64,000 nt of DNA from Chimonanthus salicifolius (lineage: Eukaryota; Streptophyta; Magnoliopsida; Laurales; Calycanthaceae). A program made the position numbers and the translations under genes. Of this stretch, positions 11,944 to 23,045 are shown in pieces. The stretch is taken from the NCBI GenBank assembly GCA_013350335.1, contig CM023535.1:28004631-28068630 (forward strand), written 5' to 3'. Each line of letters begins with the position of its first letter. The first letter of the stretch is position 1. Below the pieces are notes generated by a model. That model saw nothing but the letters and a program-made list of their open reading frames with translations, had not been told where the DNA came from and did not search any database.

Positions 11944-12899
11944 GATGTCAGGACCTAACGGAAACGGAAACACCTGCCGCGGGAGGAGGACGGGTCTTCC
12001 ACCCCGCGATTTACCCAATGAAGCCATTCGCACAGCGATGGAGGAGTTCCAACAGATAGCTGAGAATATACGACACCTCCCGTCAGAATGCAAGAAGAGA
12101 GAGCCACCTCGGCTCTGAAAGTGTTCAAGCGACTGAACCCAACGAGCTTTTCAGGGACCGAGGATCCTAGTGCAGCAGGAACTGGCTGACCCAAATTAGC
12201 TGGATCCTGAACACTTTAGCCATTGCCGACGATTTGAGGGTAACTTTGGCAACATATCAGTTGGAGGGGAATGCTTACGAATGGTGGGAAGCTAAGAATT
12301 TGGTTCGTAACCACGAGCCTATGACATGGGAAGAGTTTTCAACCGCCTTCTTGGCCCGTTACTTCCCAAAGACTGTCCACGAAGCGAGGAAGAGAGAATT
12401 CCTCAATATCCAGCAGGGTTCCAACTTAGTGGCGCAGTATGCCATGAGGTTCATCGATCTGATGCAGTTTGTGCCCTGGATTGCAGAGAACGAGGAGGAG
12501 AAGATACAACACTTCGAGAATGGACTCCGACCTTTTCTGTAGCGGCAAGTGACCGGTCTAAGTTTTAACACCTTGGAGGAGATCATTGATCGAGCCTTGA
12601 AGGTGGAAGCGGTGGATTCCATCAACAGGAGCACCGACAACTTCCAGAAACCTTCCTCCAACAAGAAGGCCAAATTCAACCAGAAGAGACCATTCTTCAA
12701 GAAGAGCCAACCTAGCGAGGGACAGTCGAGTCGGTTTGATACTCGACAATTCGTGTGGTACACTTGTAACCAGCCTGGGTATACTTCTAAGTCCTGCCCA
12801 TCAGGAGGGGAAAATGCGTGCTACCATTGCAAACAGACTGGGCACCTGTTTAGGGACTGCCCCTATCTCGGCAGAGCCGCACCTTCGCAAGGCGTATGA
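11944..12899 (+). pseudogene. gag: gag of element A (capsid/nucleocapsid), frameshifted
   Basis: Starts ATGTCAGGACC directly after a CAG. The N-terminal part is broken by a frameshift at about 12115. The frame resumes at 12234 with the retrotransposon gag core, including EGNAYEWWEAKN and the motif MTWEEFSTAFLARYFP. TAG at 12541-12543 interrupts it, and it continues to TGA at 12897-12899. The nucleocapsid part has one degenerate knuckle (first Cys lost: YTCNQPGYTSKSC) and one perfect CYHCKQTGHLFRDC. A Lys-rich linker precedes the knuckles. The product would form the virus-like particle and package RNA. Confidence 0.88.
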
Positions 12900-12911
12900 A
12901 CATCTTTTTCA

Positions 12912-13598
12912 GTGGTGCAACCAACTGTTGGCAGGAGTTCTCAGCAAACCTCTAGAGGCTCGGTGGCACCTAGGAATGGAACACCTTGGAACAGTCAGGG
13001 GAGAGGACAAGGATGTCCTCAGACTAATCAGGGGAGAGTCTACACTATTGGGGCTCAGAAGGAGGAGCCGGTGGAGAATACGGTGATGGAAGGTACCCTT
13101 ACTCTTTTCAGTCTTTTGGCACAAATGCTTTTTGATACCAGTGCTTCGCATTCCTTCATTTCTAGAGCTTGTTGTGATAAATTGGATTTGAAACCAGTAG
13201 AAGTAGCTACCTCGCTAATGGTAGTATTACCTTTGGAAAAGAGAGCTTTGGTAAACCAAAGGTGTAGATCGTGCATTTTGAGAATTAGCGGTGTAGAGTT
13301 GTCTTATGATTTTCTTGTTTTGGAAATGACAGACTTTGACATCATCATTGGCATGGACTGGTTGTCAGTTTTTGAGGTTTTTATCTATTGTTCTCAGAGG
13401 AGAATTTTTGGGGTCTCCTCAACCAATGAAAGGTTCATGGAGAAGTTGGTACCCTATGAAAAGATGAGAGTCACTTTCTCTGGCCTTAGGGCATATCCCT
13501 GTAGTGTGGTGGTGAGCATGGGTTGGGAAGATGTAGGTGGTATAGGGTCTGTTGCTCCTCGGATGGTATGTGAGTTTATGGATGTGTTTTCTGACTAG
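12912..13598 (+). pseudogene. Protease region of element A pol
   Basis: About 228 codons open. It contains the aspartic protease active-site region LFDTSASHSFIS; most Ty3/gypsy elements have DSGASHSF, so the Gly after the catalytic Asp triad position is changed. The second conserved block, DFDIIIGMDWLS, lies about 65 residues downstream. The frame stops at TAG 13596-13598, in the connection to RT where relatives read through (DVFSDELAGLPP-like). The product would process Gag-Pol. Confidence 0.88.
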
Positions 13599-14929
13599 TT
13601 AGCTGGGCTACCTCCACGCCGAGATATAGAGTTTGTTATAGACCTACAGCAAGGAACATCTCCTATTTCCATGGCACCATGTCGGATGGCGCTAGCTGAA
13701 CAGAGAGAGCTAGCTACGCAGGTAGATGAGCTTCTTAGATTTGGTTTTATCCGTCAAAGCAACTCTTCGTGGGGCGCACCTGCTCTCTTTGTGGAAAAGA
13801 AAGATGGATCGATGAGGATGCGTATAGATTACCAGTGACTCAACCAAGTAACTATTAAGAATAAGTATCCTTTGCCTAGAATAGATGACCTTTTTGATCT
13901 TTTGAGAAGATCGAAATGTTTTTTGAAAATCGATCTGAGGTCGGGTTACCATCAGTTCCAGATTCGAGAGAAAGACATTCCTAAGATTGCTTTCCGAATG
14001 CAGTATGGTTTGTACGAGTTTGTGGTGATGCCTTTCGGTTTGACCAACGAGCCAGCCATGTTTATGGACTTTCTGAATCACATTTTCCGACTGTACCTGA
14101 GAGAGTTTGTGATAGTCTTCATAGACGATATCTTAATCTTTTCGCCGTCCGAGTAGGAGCACGAGCGTCATCTACGCATTGTTCTTCAGACTCTTCAAGA
14201 TCATCAGCTGTATGCTAAGCTGAGCAAGTGCGAGTTTTGATTTACTCAAGTGCAGTTTCTTGGACATGTGGTGTCTCTTGGAGGGTCTCGGTAGATCCAG
14301 CGATGGTGGAGATAGTGAACACTTGGGAAAGTCTCAAGAACGTGTTCGAATCAGAAGCTTTCTGGGATTAGTAGGATATTACCGAAAGTTTATCCCACAC
14401 TTCTCCCAGATCGCGGTGCCAATGACTCGGCTGACGAGAAAGAACGTTAAGTTCGAGTGGAGCGAGGCTTGTGAAAGAGCATTCTAGGAACTAAAGGAGA
14501 AGTTGACTACGTCTCCAGTTTTGATAATACCCGAACAAGGACGAGGTTATGATGTGTAATGCGATGCGTCTAAATTTGGTTTGGGATGTGCTCTGATGCA
14601 AGGGGAAGGTGGTAGTTTATGGTTCCAGGCAACTAAAGGGACATGAGCAGAACTACCTGACTCATGATTTGGAGTTGGCAGCCGTTGTCTTCTCGTTGAA
14701 GTTGTGGAGACATTACTTGTATGGTGAGACATTCAATGTGTTTTCTGATCACCACAGTCTCAAGTATATTTCACTCAGAAGGACCTGAATATGAGGCAGC
14801 GGAGATGGATGGAGTATCTGGGAGATTACGACTTCAGTCTCTCCTATCACCCAGGAAAAACCAACGTAGTGGCCGACGCCTTGAGCAGAAAGTCACATAC
14901 CAACTTGCCTAGGATGGCATCCTTGCAGT
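13599..14929 (+). pseudogene. Reverse transcriptase and RNase H of element A, interrupted
   Basis: The RT fingers and palm are readable: [16 protein letters not shown], then RIDYQ followed by a stop (13838-13840), [21 protein letters not shown] and the catalytic FIDDIL (chromovirus form of YxDD) near 14121. TAG at 14154-14156 replaces a Gln codon and TGA at 14238-14240 replaces Trp. The RNase H part follows with CDASKFGLGCAL, a frameshift near 14600, [18 protein letters not shown] and [15 protein letters not shown]. Expected length and domain order are normal, but no continuous product is possible. Confidence 0.88.
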
Positions 14930-14934
14930 GAAAG

Positions 14935-16462
14935 ATGTTGGAAGTTCTGTCAGAGTATGTTCTGGAGTTGATCGAAGGGAACGGGTCAGCAAGAATCCAC
15001 AGTTTGGTTCTGCAACCCGAGGTGATTAGATTAGTGATGGAAGGACAACAGAACGATCTAGAAGCAAAAGAGTTGGCGACTCAACTTTCAGGAGGAGCGA
15101 CCTTGGAACAGTGGAAGATTAAGGCGGACGGAGGTATGACGTTCAGAGACAGACTTTTCGTACCAAAGCCGGATGAGTGCAGGAGAAAGGTACTTGACCA
15201 CTTTCATCGTTCTCATTTTCCGGTGCATCCTGGTGGTACAAAGATATATCACGACTTGCGGCGAATGTTCTGGTGGAAGGGAATGAAGCGAGAGGTAGCA
15301 GATTTTGTATCAAAGTGTCTGACTTGTCAACAAGTTAAAGCAGAACATCAACGACCTAGTGGAAAGATACAACCTTTAGAAGTGACCTAATGGAAATGGG
15401 AGCACATCACGATGGACTTTGTGACTGGATTCCCGAAGTGTTCCAAGAAGAACGACGGTATTTGGGTAATAGTCGACCGATTGACGAAATCAGCTCATTT
15501 TCTGCCGATCAAGAGACTGATTCCTTGACTACTCTAAGTAGATTGTACTTGAAGGAGGTAGTCAAATTGCATAGAATACCTGTATCTACTGTATCTGATA
15601 GAGATCCTAGGTTTGTATCAAGATTTTGGCAGGGATTGCAAGAGAAGTTGAGGACTAAGCTATGATTCAGCACTGCTTTTCCCCCTCAGACGGATGGTCA
15701 ATCAGAGAGAACCATTCAAACCTTGGAGGATATGCCAAGAGCTTATGTTATGGATATGCAGGGAAGTTGAGAAGATCACTTGGCTTTGATTGAATTTGTC
15801 TACAACAACAGCTATCACTCTAGTGTACAGATGGCACCATACGAAGCTCTGTATGGTAGACCTTGTACGTCACCTCTTTGTTGGACAGAGGTAGGAGACA
15901 AAACACTTTTAGGATCTGATCTAGTGCGTGAGACGTCCGAACAAGTTGAAGTGATAAGGCAGCGTCTCAAGACAGCCCAGAGCAGACAAAAGAGTTATGC
16001 TGACAAAAGGAGAACACCTTTGGAGTTTGCAGTTGGCGACCGAGTTTTCTTACGTGTGGCACCACGTCATAGAGTGCAAAGGCTTGGACGCAAGGGAAAC
16101 TATCACCTTGATATGTTGGACCCTTTGAAATATTGAAAAGGATAGGGGAAGTGGCCTATCAGTTGGACCTTCCTCAAACTATGGAAAGAGTACATAGTAC
16201 TTTTCACGTGTCTATGTTAAAGAAGTACAAGCTTGATCCATCGCATATGATAAGCTTTGAACACATTGAAGTCTCAGAGGACCTAACTTTCGAAGAAGTG
16301 CCAGTAAAGATACAAGGACATCGGACTTAAGAGCTCAGGAGAAAGTCTATTCCTCTAGTAAGAGTGCTGTGTAAACATCATGACGTACAATACGAGATGT
16401 GGGAACCAGAATCGATGATGCGAAACCTGTACCCTGGCCAAAAAAGTACGAGTTTGTTTTAA
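14935..16462 (+). pseudogene. Integrase with chromodomain-like tail, element A
   Basis: The N-terminal zinc finger is open from 14935 (HFHRSHFPVHPGG...CLTCQQVKAEH). The catalytic core follows with stops and frameshifts after 15387: MDFVTGFP supplies the first Asp, VSDRDPRF (about 15592) the second, and QTDGQSERTIQTLE (about 15690) the Glu region. 15780-16136 covers VYNNSYHSS and the GDRVFLRV GPY/F-like module. 16133-16462 encodes [20 protein letters not shown] and a chromodomain-like end with the pattern IPLVRVLCKHH...MWEPESMM. In chromoviruses that tail directs integration toward marked chromatin. The last TAA is at 16460-16462, 20 bp before the polypurine tract. Confidence 0.87.
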
Positions 16463-16481
16463 ATTTTGAGACGAAATTTCT

Positions 16482-16496
16482 TTAAGGGGGGTAGGA
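16482..16496 (+). other. Polypurine tract of element A
   Basis: TTAAGGGGGGTAGGA immediately before TGTAATTCCC of the right LTR, preceded by ACGAAATTTCT. This is the usual chromovirus plus-strand priming site and fixes the right LTR start at 16497. Confidence 0.88.
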
Positions 16497-17969
16497 TGTA
16501 ATTCCCTGACCCAAATTAAGCGTAATTAGTTTAATAAATAATTCTTAGACCGGTTAATCTCGAGGATTACAGTTAGGGCTTTGTGAAAAGCCCAGGTGTG
16601 GCCCAATCTGAGTTCGAAAGCTCAGTGATCTAGCTCTTCCAGTTGGAAGGGGTAAAATGGTAATTTACCACTTATTGATATTATTTTATTATTTGTGTCA
16701 TTATGTGCTTATTATTGGATGATATTATTTTCCTTAATCAAGGGTTTCTATTTCTGATTTCAGAATTATTTTATTTTCAGAAAATGATATTTAAAACCGC
16801 CCGTCAAGACCCCAAAAGGGAGAAATAAATATTTGTAAATGGTTTTGGAAATGAGAATTTTTTTGAAACAAGCTTAATATTTTAGACCATTTTAATACGG
16901 TCTAGTTTATTTCTTCAAACCCCAAAAATGAGGACTTTAATTTATTTTATATAACACAAGTTAAATTAAGTAAATAGTGTTAAAATATGAATTTTATTTA
17001 AATCTATGGTTTTTAATGAGTTTTAAATCCCCAAATTTTTATGGTGATTAGAGTTTTTAAAATCCAACTTATCTGTCAAGTTGGATTAAAATTTTTAAGC
17101 CTTTTAAACCATATTTTAAGTTAAAAACCGATTTTTATCAAAAAACAAGACTTATTTGCAAAAACCAGAAGTTCTAGGGAGGACTTATTTGCAAAAACCC
17201 AATTCACTGTTCGTTACTGTGCCGGACGTCGGCAGTAGCTGCATGCAGCGTCCGATGGCCTCCACCGATTGCCCCATTGCCTCTATAAATTCACCCTCTC
17301 GGATCAGCTGGTTTCACCCCAGGTTAATTTTCACCTCTGTAGCCTGAAAAGCCAGCCGATCACTCCGTCCCCCTGCCTCTGTTTTTCCAAAGTTTTCTTA
17401 CTGTAAGCTTAGAGGAAGATTTTTCAAAAGCTTGGATTTTCAACCCAGGAACTAAAGTGAAGGTAACCACTGTGTTCCTTTTCAAATCTTAATTGGTTTA
17501 GAATCAAGTAGAAGTAAATTTGACTGATTTTTGAGTGTGTAAAACCAATTTGAAGGTTAAGAAAAAACTTGGTAATTTTGGATCAACTTGGTTTTGGTGT
17601 TAAAATCCGATGGCTTAATCAGTGTTAAAACTTCAGACCACTCCCTATGGAAAGAGAACTCACTGAGGAGTCCATCTGACCGGTTGGATGTGAAAATCGA
17701 ATCTAAAAAATCCACTGTTTCTGGATTCGTATTTCATAGTGTATTGCCCGTTACTGTTTGCTGTTGCAGACAGAGGAGGGAGACAACTCTCGGACAGTCC
17801 GAGAGTTGTGCTTCGGATGATTCGAGGGTAACCCCCTTCGGACGGTCCGAGAGTTGGTCTTCTGACGTTCTGAGCTTCGGCTCGAAGTTCCGAAGTGGCC
17901 AGAGGCCAACTGTTGCCATCCTTTGCTCCGTACGTTCCGAGCCTGTTCTTAAGAACCGAACCCCTCTCG
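16497..17969 (+). repeat. Right (3') LTR of element A, truncated
   Basis: Collinear with the left LTR from its first base, with many substitutions and small indels, including the TATA box (17284) and part of the CGGACGNTCCG island. Homology stops at CCCCTCTCG (about 17969), where family B sequence begins, so roughly 1.75 kb of LTR is missing. The loss of the end explains why no right target-site copy is found. Confidence 0.87.
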
Positions 17970-18846
17970 TGCGTGGACTAAGTCCATGAAAACGGTTCAC
18001 ACGTACTAAGGCTATACTTGCGGAATTATAATAAAGTTCTATCATATCCAATTTTAAATAGCAAGGAAGTCCATCACTTAATAATAATTACCTTAAGTTA
18101 AAATGTCCAAAATTAAAATCTGAACCATAGCAAATAGTCTAAGTTATTCCAGTCACAACATGCTAATTACTCAAATTACATGTCCAAAATAAAAACTTAA
18201 ATAAAATAGATCTAGCTCATCCAAGCTCCTAAGCTTGTCTCCGATCACGTCCTTCACTCCATCAATTCCCAGTGTCATCATCTAATGTAGAATAGGGCGT
18301 TAGACAATGCACCCAGTAGGTAATCCGAGTAGGGTCAACACATGGGTTAGTATAAAAATCACATAGATATATATAATATCAAAACCATGCAAGACAATGC
18401 CATGCCATGGGTGTCATATGCCATGAATCCCACCCACCATCCATATCACAATCACATAATATTCCTCTTGATAGATAATCCACATCAAGGTATTGTCATG
18501 ACTTCCCATGAATGCCTTATCGGTCCTACTGAATGGAGCGTGGACTCTGGTTACATTTCAAACACAGTATATCTCCCCATGAATGCCTTATCGGTCTCAC
18601 CGAACGGAGCATGGACTTCGGTTACAATTCAATCATACATCCATTGGAATCAGTGTGGATTCCTCCCCACGGTTGTTTATCGGAAATCCGAATGGAGCGT
18701 GGACTCCCCTCATTTGATACCTCCCATGCCATGCATGAGATGCAAGTACAAACATGCTATATAATAATAGACATCATAGCATTAAACTACCACAGTCGAA
18801 ACATAGTACTTTGATACCAAAATTAACATAGAAGTAAAAACATCAC
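17970..18846 (-). repeat. Family B LTR fragment
   Basis: Homologous to the interior of family B LTRs at 18990-19800 and 40620-41690 (TGGACTAAGTCCATGAAAACG, CCAAGCTCCTAAGC, the TTAG...CACCCAGTAGGTA block, CCATGCCATGCATGAGATGC). It lacks the first 150-170 bp next to the TGTAACGCC end and abuts another LTR at 18847. It was probably the target of that next insertion and later trimmed. Confidence 0.75.
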
Positions 18847-20460
18847 TGTAACGCCCCGCCCTTTTTCACTCGCTTCTTTCCTAAAATCAAAGTCTATTTT
18901 TTTTTTTTTTTTATAAACGAAGAGTGATAAAGAGCGGGACGTCATGACCTGAGCTAAGTCCGAACTCCCAAAGTTCGATCCTTAACTGGCCAACCATATG
19001 TGTGCATGGACTCAGTCCATGAAAACGGTTCATACATAGCAATATAAACATGTGGAATAAAAATTATAACATGCGGAAACATATTAGAACACAGTTCTAT
19101 TCCCTTTAGATAGCAAAGTACGTCAAGTCCTTAATAATCATTATCATAACGCAATTATCCAATGAAACATCCAACCATAGCAGTTTCATCTAAATTATTA
19201 CAATGCGAATTCTAGATACTCAATATACAAGTCCATGAGTATCTTAAACAAATTATAAACTATAATCCTCCAAGCTCTTATGCCTGGCTCGTTTCACGTT
19301 CATCGTTCCCCTCGTTTCCTGTATCATCCACTAGGGTAGAAGTAGGGCGTTAGTACAACGCGCCCAGCAGGTATTCCAATTAGGGTTAACACATGGGTTA
19401 GTACTAAAAATCTAGATATAACATATATATCAAATCCAGTTATAATAAATCATACCATACTTATAAAGCATCGTATCCAAAACTGTGTATGATAATAGAG
19501 ATCCAATCATACAGATAAAAACCAGAAACCTTGAATGATAATAAAAGTCATAATCATGCCGATTCAATGCCATGCCATGCTATCATATGCAATGAGTCCC
19601 ACCCATCACATGTACATAATAGTACCCACCACATAATAGTACACACCATGGCCAAACCCATGGTCCCTTATTTTCACTTAATTGCCAAACTGCCATTATA
19701 CATATCCATAGCCATTTACCTTCCTTATTTTCATATATTTACAAGATTGCCATCCATGGCTAATATAACCCATTATTCTTATTTACGATATACTTAGGCT
19801 AATAATTAGCCCATTAATCCAGATTCATGGGGTTTGGCCATACACCATGGCCGAACCCATGATCTTTCATTTTGACATGTATTTACAACTTTGCCATTGC
19901 CTTCAATCACCTTATGTTTATATTCCAAACATAGGTCCTTTCATTCATTTAAACATACTAGGTCCATACATGACCCCTAAAAAAATACCTTAACCACTTA
20001 AGTCCCTAAAGTACCTCATGGGGTTCGGCCATACACCATGGCCGAACCCATGATCCTCCATTTTGGCCTTTAACTACACTTTTGCCATTCATAACATTTC
20101 ATGACCAATAACATACTTAAATCCATTGTTTTTTTGCTCAAACATCCAATTATTTATTCATGGTTCACATCATCAATAACCCATAAAAATGGTCCATCAT
20201 CTTCCTTTCTTAAAATCACTTTAGACCTTTAAAACTTCCTTAACACTTTCCATGGTTTTTATGTTTTGCAACCCTTTAAAATAATTCATAACCGATTCCA
20301 TCAACTTATGTTTGAGTTTCAAAACATAGTTCCATTAATTCTACATAATTACCATATTGCCATCCAAGGCTATAATTCCATTATTCTCACCCTTCATCCC
20401 TTGGTTTGGTGAACCATTTATTAAAATTATGCAAAGACCCAAACTGTAACACCCCGATTT

Positions 20461-20832
20461 CTCAATAAGATGGATATTTACGAAAATGCCCCTGGATTGG
20501 TAAATTTAATAATTATGATGTTAAATGAGAAAATGGTGGGGCCCATTGTTCAAATTAAGATCCTATGAACATATTATAAGGGTCAAATTATAATGGATGG
20601 GTAATGTACGTCAAATTGGGTCAAAATGGTTAATTGGGTCAAAGAATTCTCAATGATTGGAATAATTACGAAAATGCCCCTGGATTGGTGAATTCAATAA
20701 ATGTGATTGTAAATAAGGAAATAGTGGGGCCCATTGTTCAAATGTATACGCTATGAGCATATTATAAATGTCAAATTTGATTGGATGGGTAATGAACATC
20801 ACATTGGGTCAAAATGGCTAATTGGGTCAAAG
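20461..20832 (+). repeat. Two-copy tandem duplication in S1, period about 190 bp
   Basis: The blocks TTACGAAAATGCCCCTGG, GGGGCCCATTGTTCAAAT and GGATGGGTAATG each occur twice in the same order (20476/20664, 20537/20726 and 20595/20784). It lies in the U3 part near the LTR start. Confidence 0.75.
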
Positions 20833-23017
20833 GACCCAATTGGGACCCAATGGGTCATAATGGATTATTTGACCATTGGGTGAGCTCAATTTAAATGGGG
20901 TTACGTTGAATTGATTGGAAATCAAGTGGAGCAAAAATGGGTAGGCTTGATGCACAAGTGAAAATTATTTAAAAATGGCAAAATCAGCCCATTAATGGGT
21001 CATGTTGTCAAAACGGGTCAAGGGGTTAATTGGGGACCCAATGGGTCGGGTTGACCGGGTTGACCACGGATGACCGTGTAGGCCCTCAAATGAGCTCAAT
21101 GGTGAGTCAAATCAGGTTGAGTGGGACTGAATTGAGTTGGTTTTGAATTAAGAAATGAGTTGACTCAAGTGTAATTAATGTATGGTATTTAATGTAGTGA
21201 GTTAAGCCATTGAGTTAGGTGAGTCAAAATGGAAACCAAAGGGTCTGTAAAATCAGAGACTTGAAGGGAATATGAGGAGGTTTCTTGGTCTCAAACAAAC
21301 CAAAACAAGTCCCACACGTTGGGGACTTGTTATGGTGGTTTCCATGCTAGGTTTTTAATGTAAATGGATGGGAATTGGATGAGTTACATGGGGAGCTGAA
21401 TGGTTACATTGGTTAGTGCCAATGGGTGCTTTGGCTGGCAGCAGGTGTCTCGTTGAAATGAGCAAGAGTTTATGAGGGAGTTTAAGCTGATTAACAAAAG
21501 GAAAGAAACACCTCATTTGGCCGATTGCACATTCCAAATTTGGTGTTCCATCTCTCTCTCTCTCCCTCTCTCCAAACAATTTCTCTTGGCTGGACCAGTT
21601 GCTGTGTTTCACCATTTGATCCAGCACCATGGGAGCAAAGGATTAAGGAAGAAGGAAAGAAAGGAAGCAAGAGGGAATGAGCAAAGGAATTTGGTAAGAT
21701 TTTCTTAAGTGTTTAGTTAAATAAGTTGTAAAAAAGAGTATGATTTGGCCATCATTTGGCCGAATCCATCAAGGATTAGACCTTGGATGGTAGTTCATAA
21801 ATAAGATGGAAAAATTGATCATAGGGTTCGGCCATTGGGAATGGCCAAACCCCATGAAAAGAATGGGTTAATTTGGATGGCTTTTGTAAGACAAAAACCA
21901 TGGACTGTTTTTGATGCTAAGTTAGATTAAGTGCATGTTTTGAAAAGTTTTAAAATCATGGTTTTGAGTGTCATATGTTGGGCTATGGATTGGCTGAATA
22001 TATCAAGGAATTAAACCTTGGATTAGATGGCTCAAAAGGATAAAAAAATATATCATTGGGTTCGGCCATCTTGGTTGGCCGAACCCCATGAAAAGAGAGG
22101 TTTTAGTTTAATGTTTTGGAAAGTCAAGAACCATGTCAACTATGGTGATTTTTATATATGTTAATTGGGTCATTTTGTGGCCGAATTAAGTACTGATGTA
22201 AAGTATTATGATGAGGTTTAAAGGATGAAAATTTAGAGCATGGAGTTCGACCACTTTGGATGGCCGAACCCTATGAAAGTAATTGATTAAATGGTATGGT
22301 TTTTGGGGATAAAAACCATACCATGTGTGAAGATTGCTAAAGGATTGTAAAATGGAATTATTTAATTGTATGGGATCGGCAATGGATGGTTAAACCCTGC
22401 TGTTTTTATGGCTAAGAAACAGTAGATAAATAATGTAGAATGGTTGGAAGAATTACACCAAAAGGGCATGGCCGAACCCCATGGGTCATTTTATGGGTGC
22501 TTATGGGATTTACAATGGAAATATGTTTGCTGTTTTTGGTCGGCTAATATATGGTTGAACCATGTTAATATTGTGGTTAAGTTGTTGATCCAAATCATGG
22601 ATAGACGATGGACCAATTGAATAAAGAGAACCATTGGGTTCGGCCATGTGTATGGCCGAACCCCATGGACCATTTTATATGGACTGTTTTATGGATTCAA
22701 ATGGTTTCAAACTTGAAGATCATGGAACAATATGATGTGTTTAAAAAGGGTTTCAAGTGAAAATTTGGATATGGTTAGTGTTGTTTAAGGAAATTAAACA
22801 AAAGGTTAGCCTAAATGGCATAAAGGTAATTATTGATGAATTGATCAAAGATGGAATGATCATTGGATTGGATGTATGGACCCAAACCAAAGTGGTATGG
22901 TTCGGCCATGTTGTATGGCCGAACCCTACCAAGGTATTTTTGTAGTATATGATGTTTAATAAGGATTAAATAAAAGAGAGATCAAATAAAAAGGGAGGTT
23001 AAATCCTAAGTTAATCA

Positions 23018-23045
23018 GGTTCGGCCATAGGCCTATGGCCGAACC
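23018..23045. repeat. Perfect 28-bp palindrome (hairpin family 1 member)
   Basis: A 14-base arm, GGTTCGGCCATAGG, is followed immediately by its exact reverse complement, with no loop. It is the most symmetrical copy of the hairpin family found throughout family B LTRs; other copies have a 4-6 base loop. Confidence 0.95.

Larger units (their letters stand above)
7878..17969 (+). mobile_element. Element A: degenerate Ty3/gypsy chromovirus (Tekay/Del-like)
   Basis: Order on the plus strand: LTR 7878-11102, primer-binding site, ORF0, gag, protease, RT, RNase H, integrase with chromodomain-like tail, polypurine tract, right LTR from 16497. LTRs above 3 kb, the gag-pol order with integrase last, and the C-terminal tail after integrase point to the Tekay/Del lineage of chromoviruses. 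Every coding segment has stops or frameshifts, so the copy is dead. The right LTR is cut at about 17969 by family B sequence, so the second target-site copy is missing; AAAAC precedes the left LTR. Confidence 0.9.

Noticed and set aside
12359..12763. 134-codon minus-strand frame
   Set aside because: Antisense shadow of gag in element A.
18899..18912. Poly-T runs near each TGTAACGCC end as SINE or retrogene tails
   Set aside because: They are a fixed internal feature of family B LTR ends, present at the same place in every copy.
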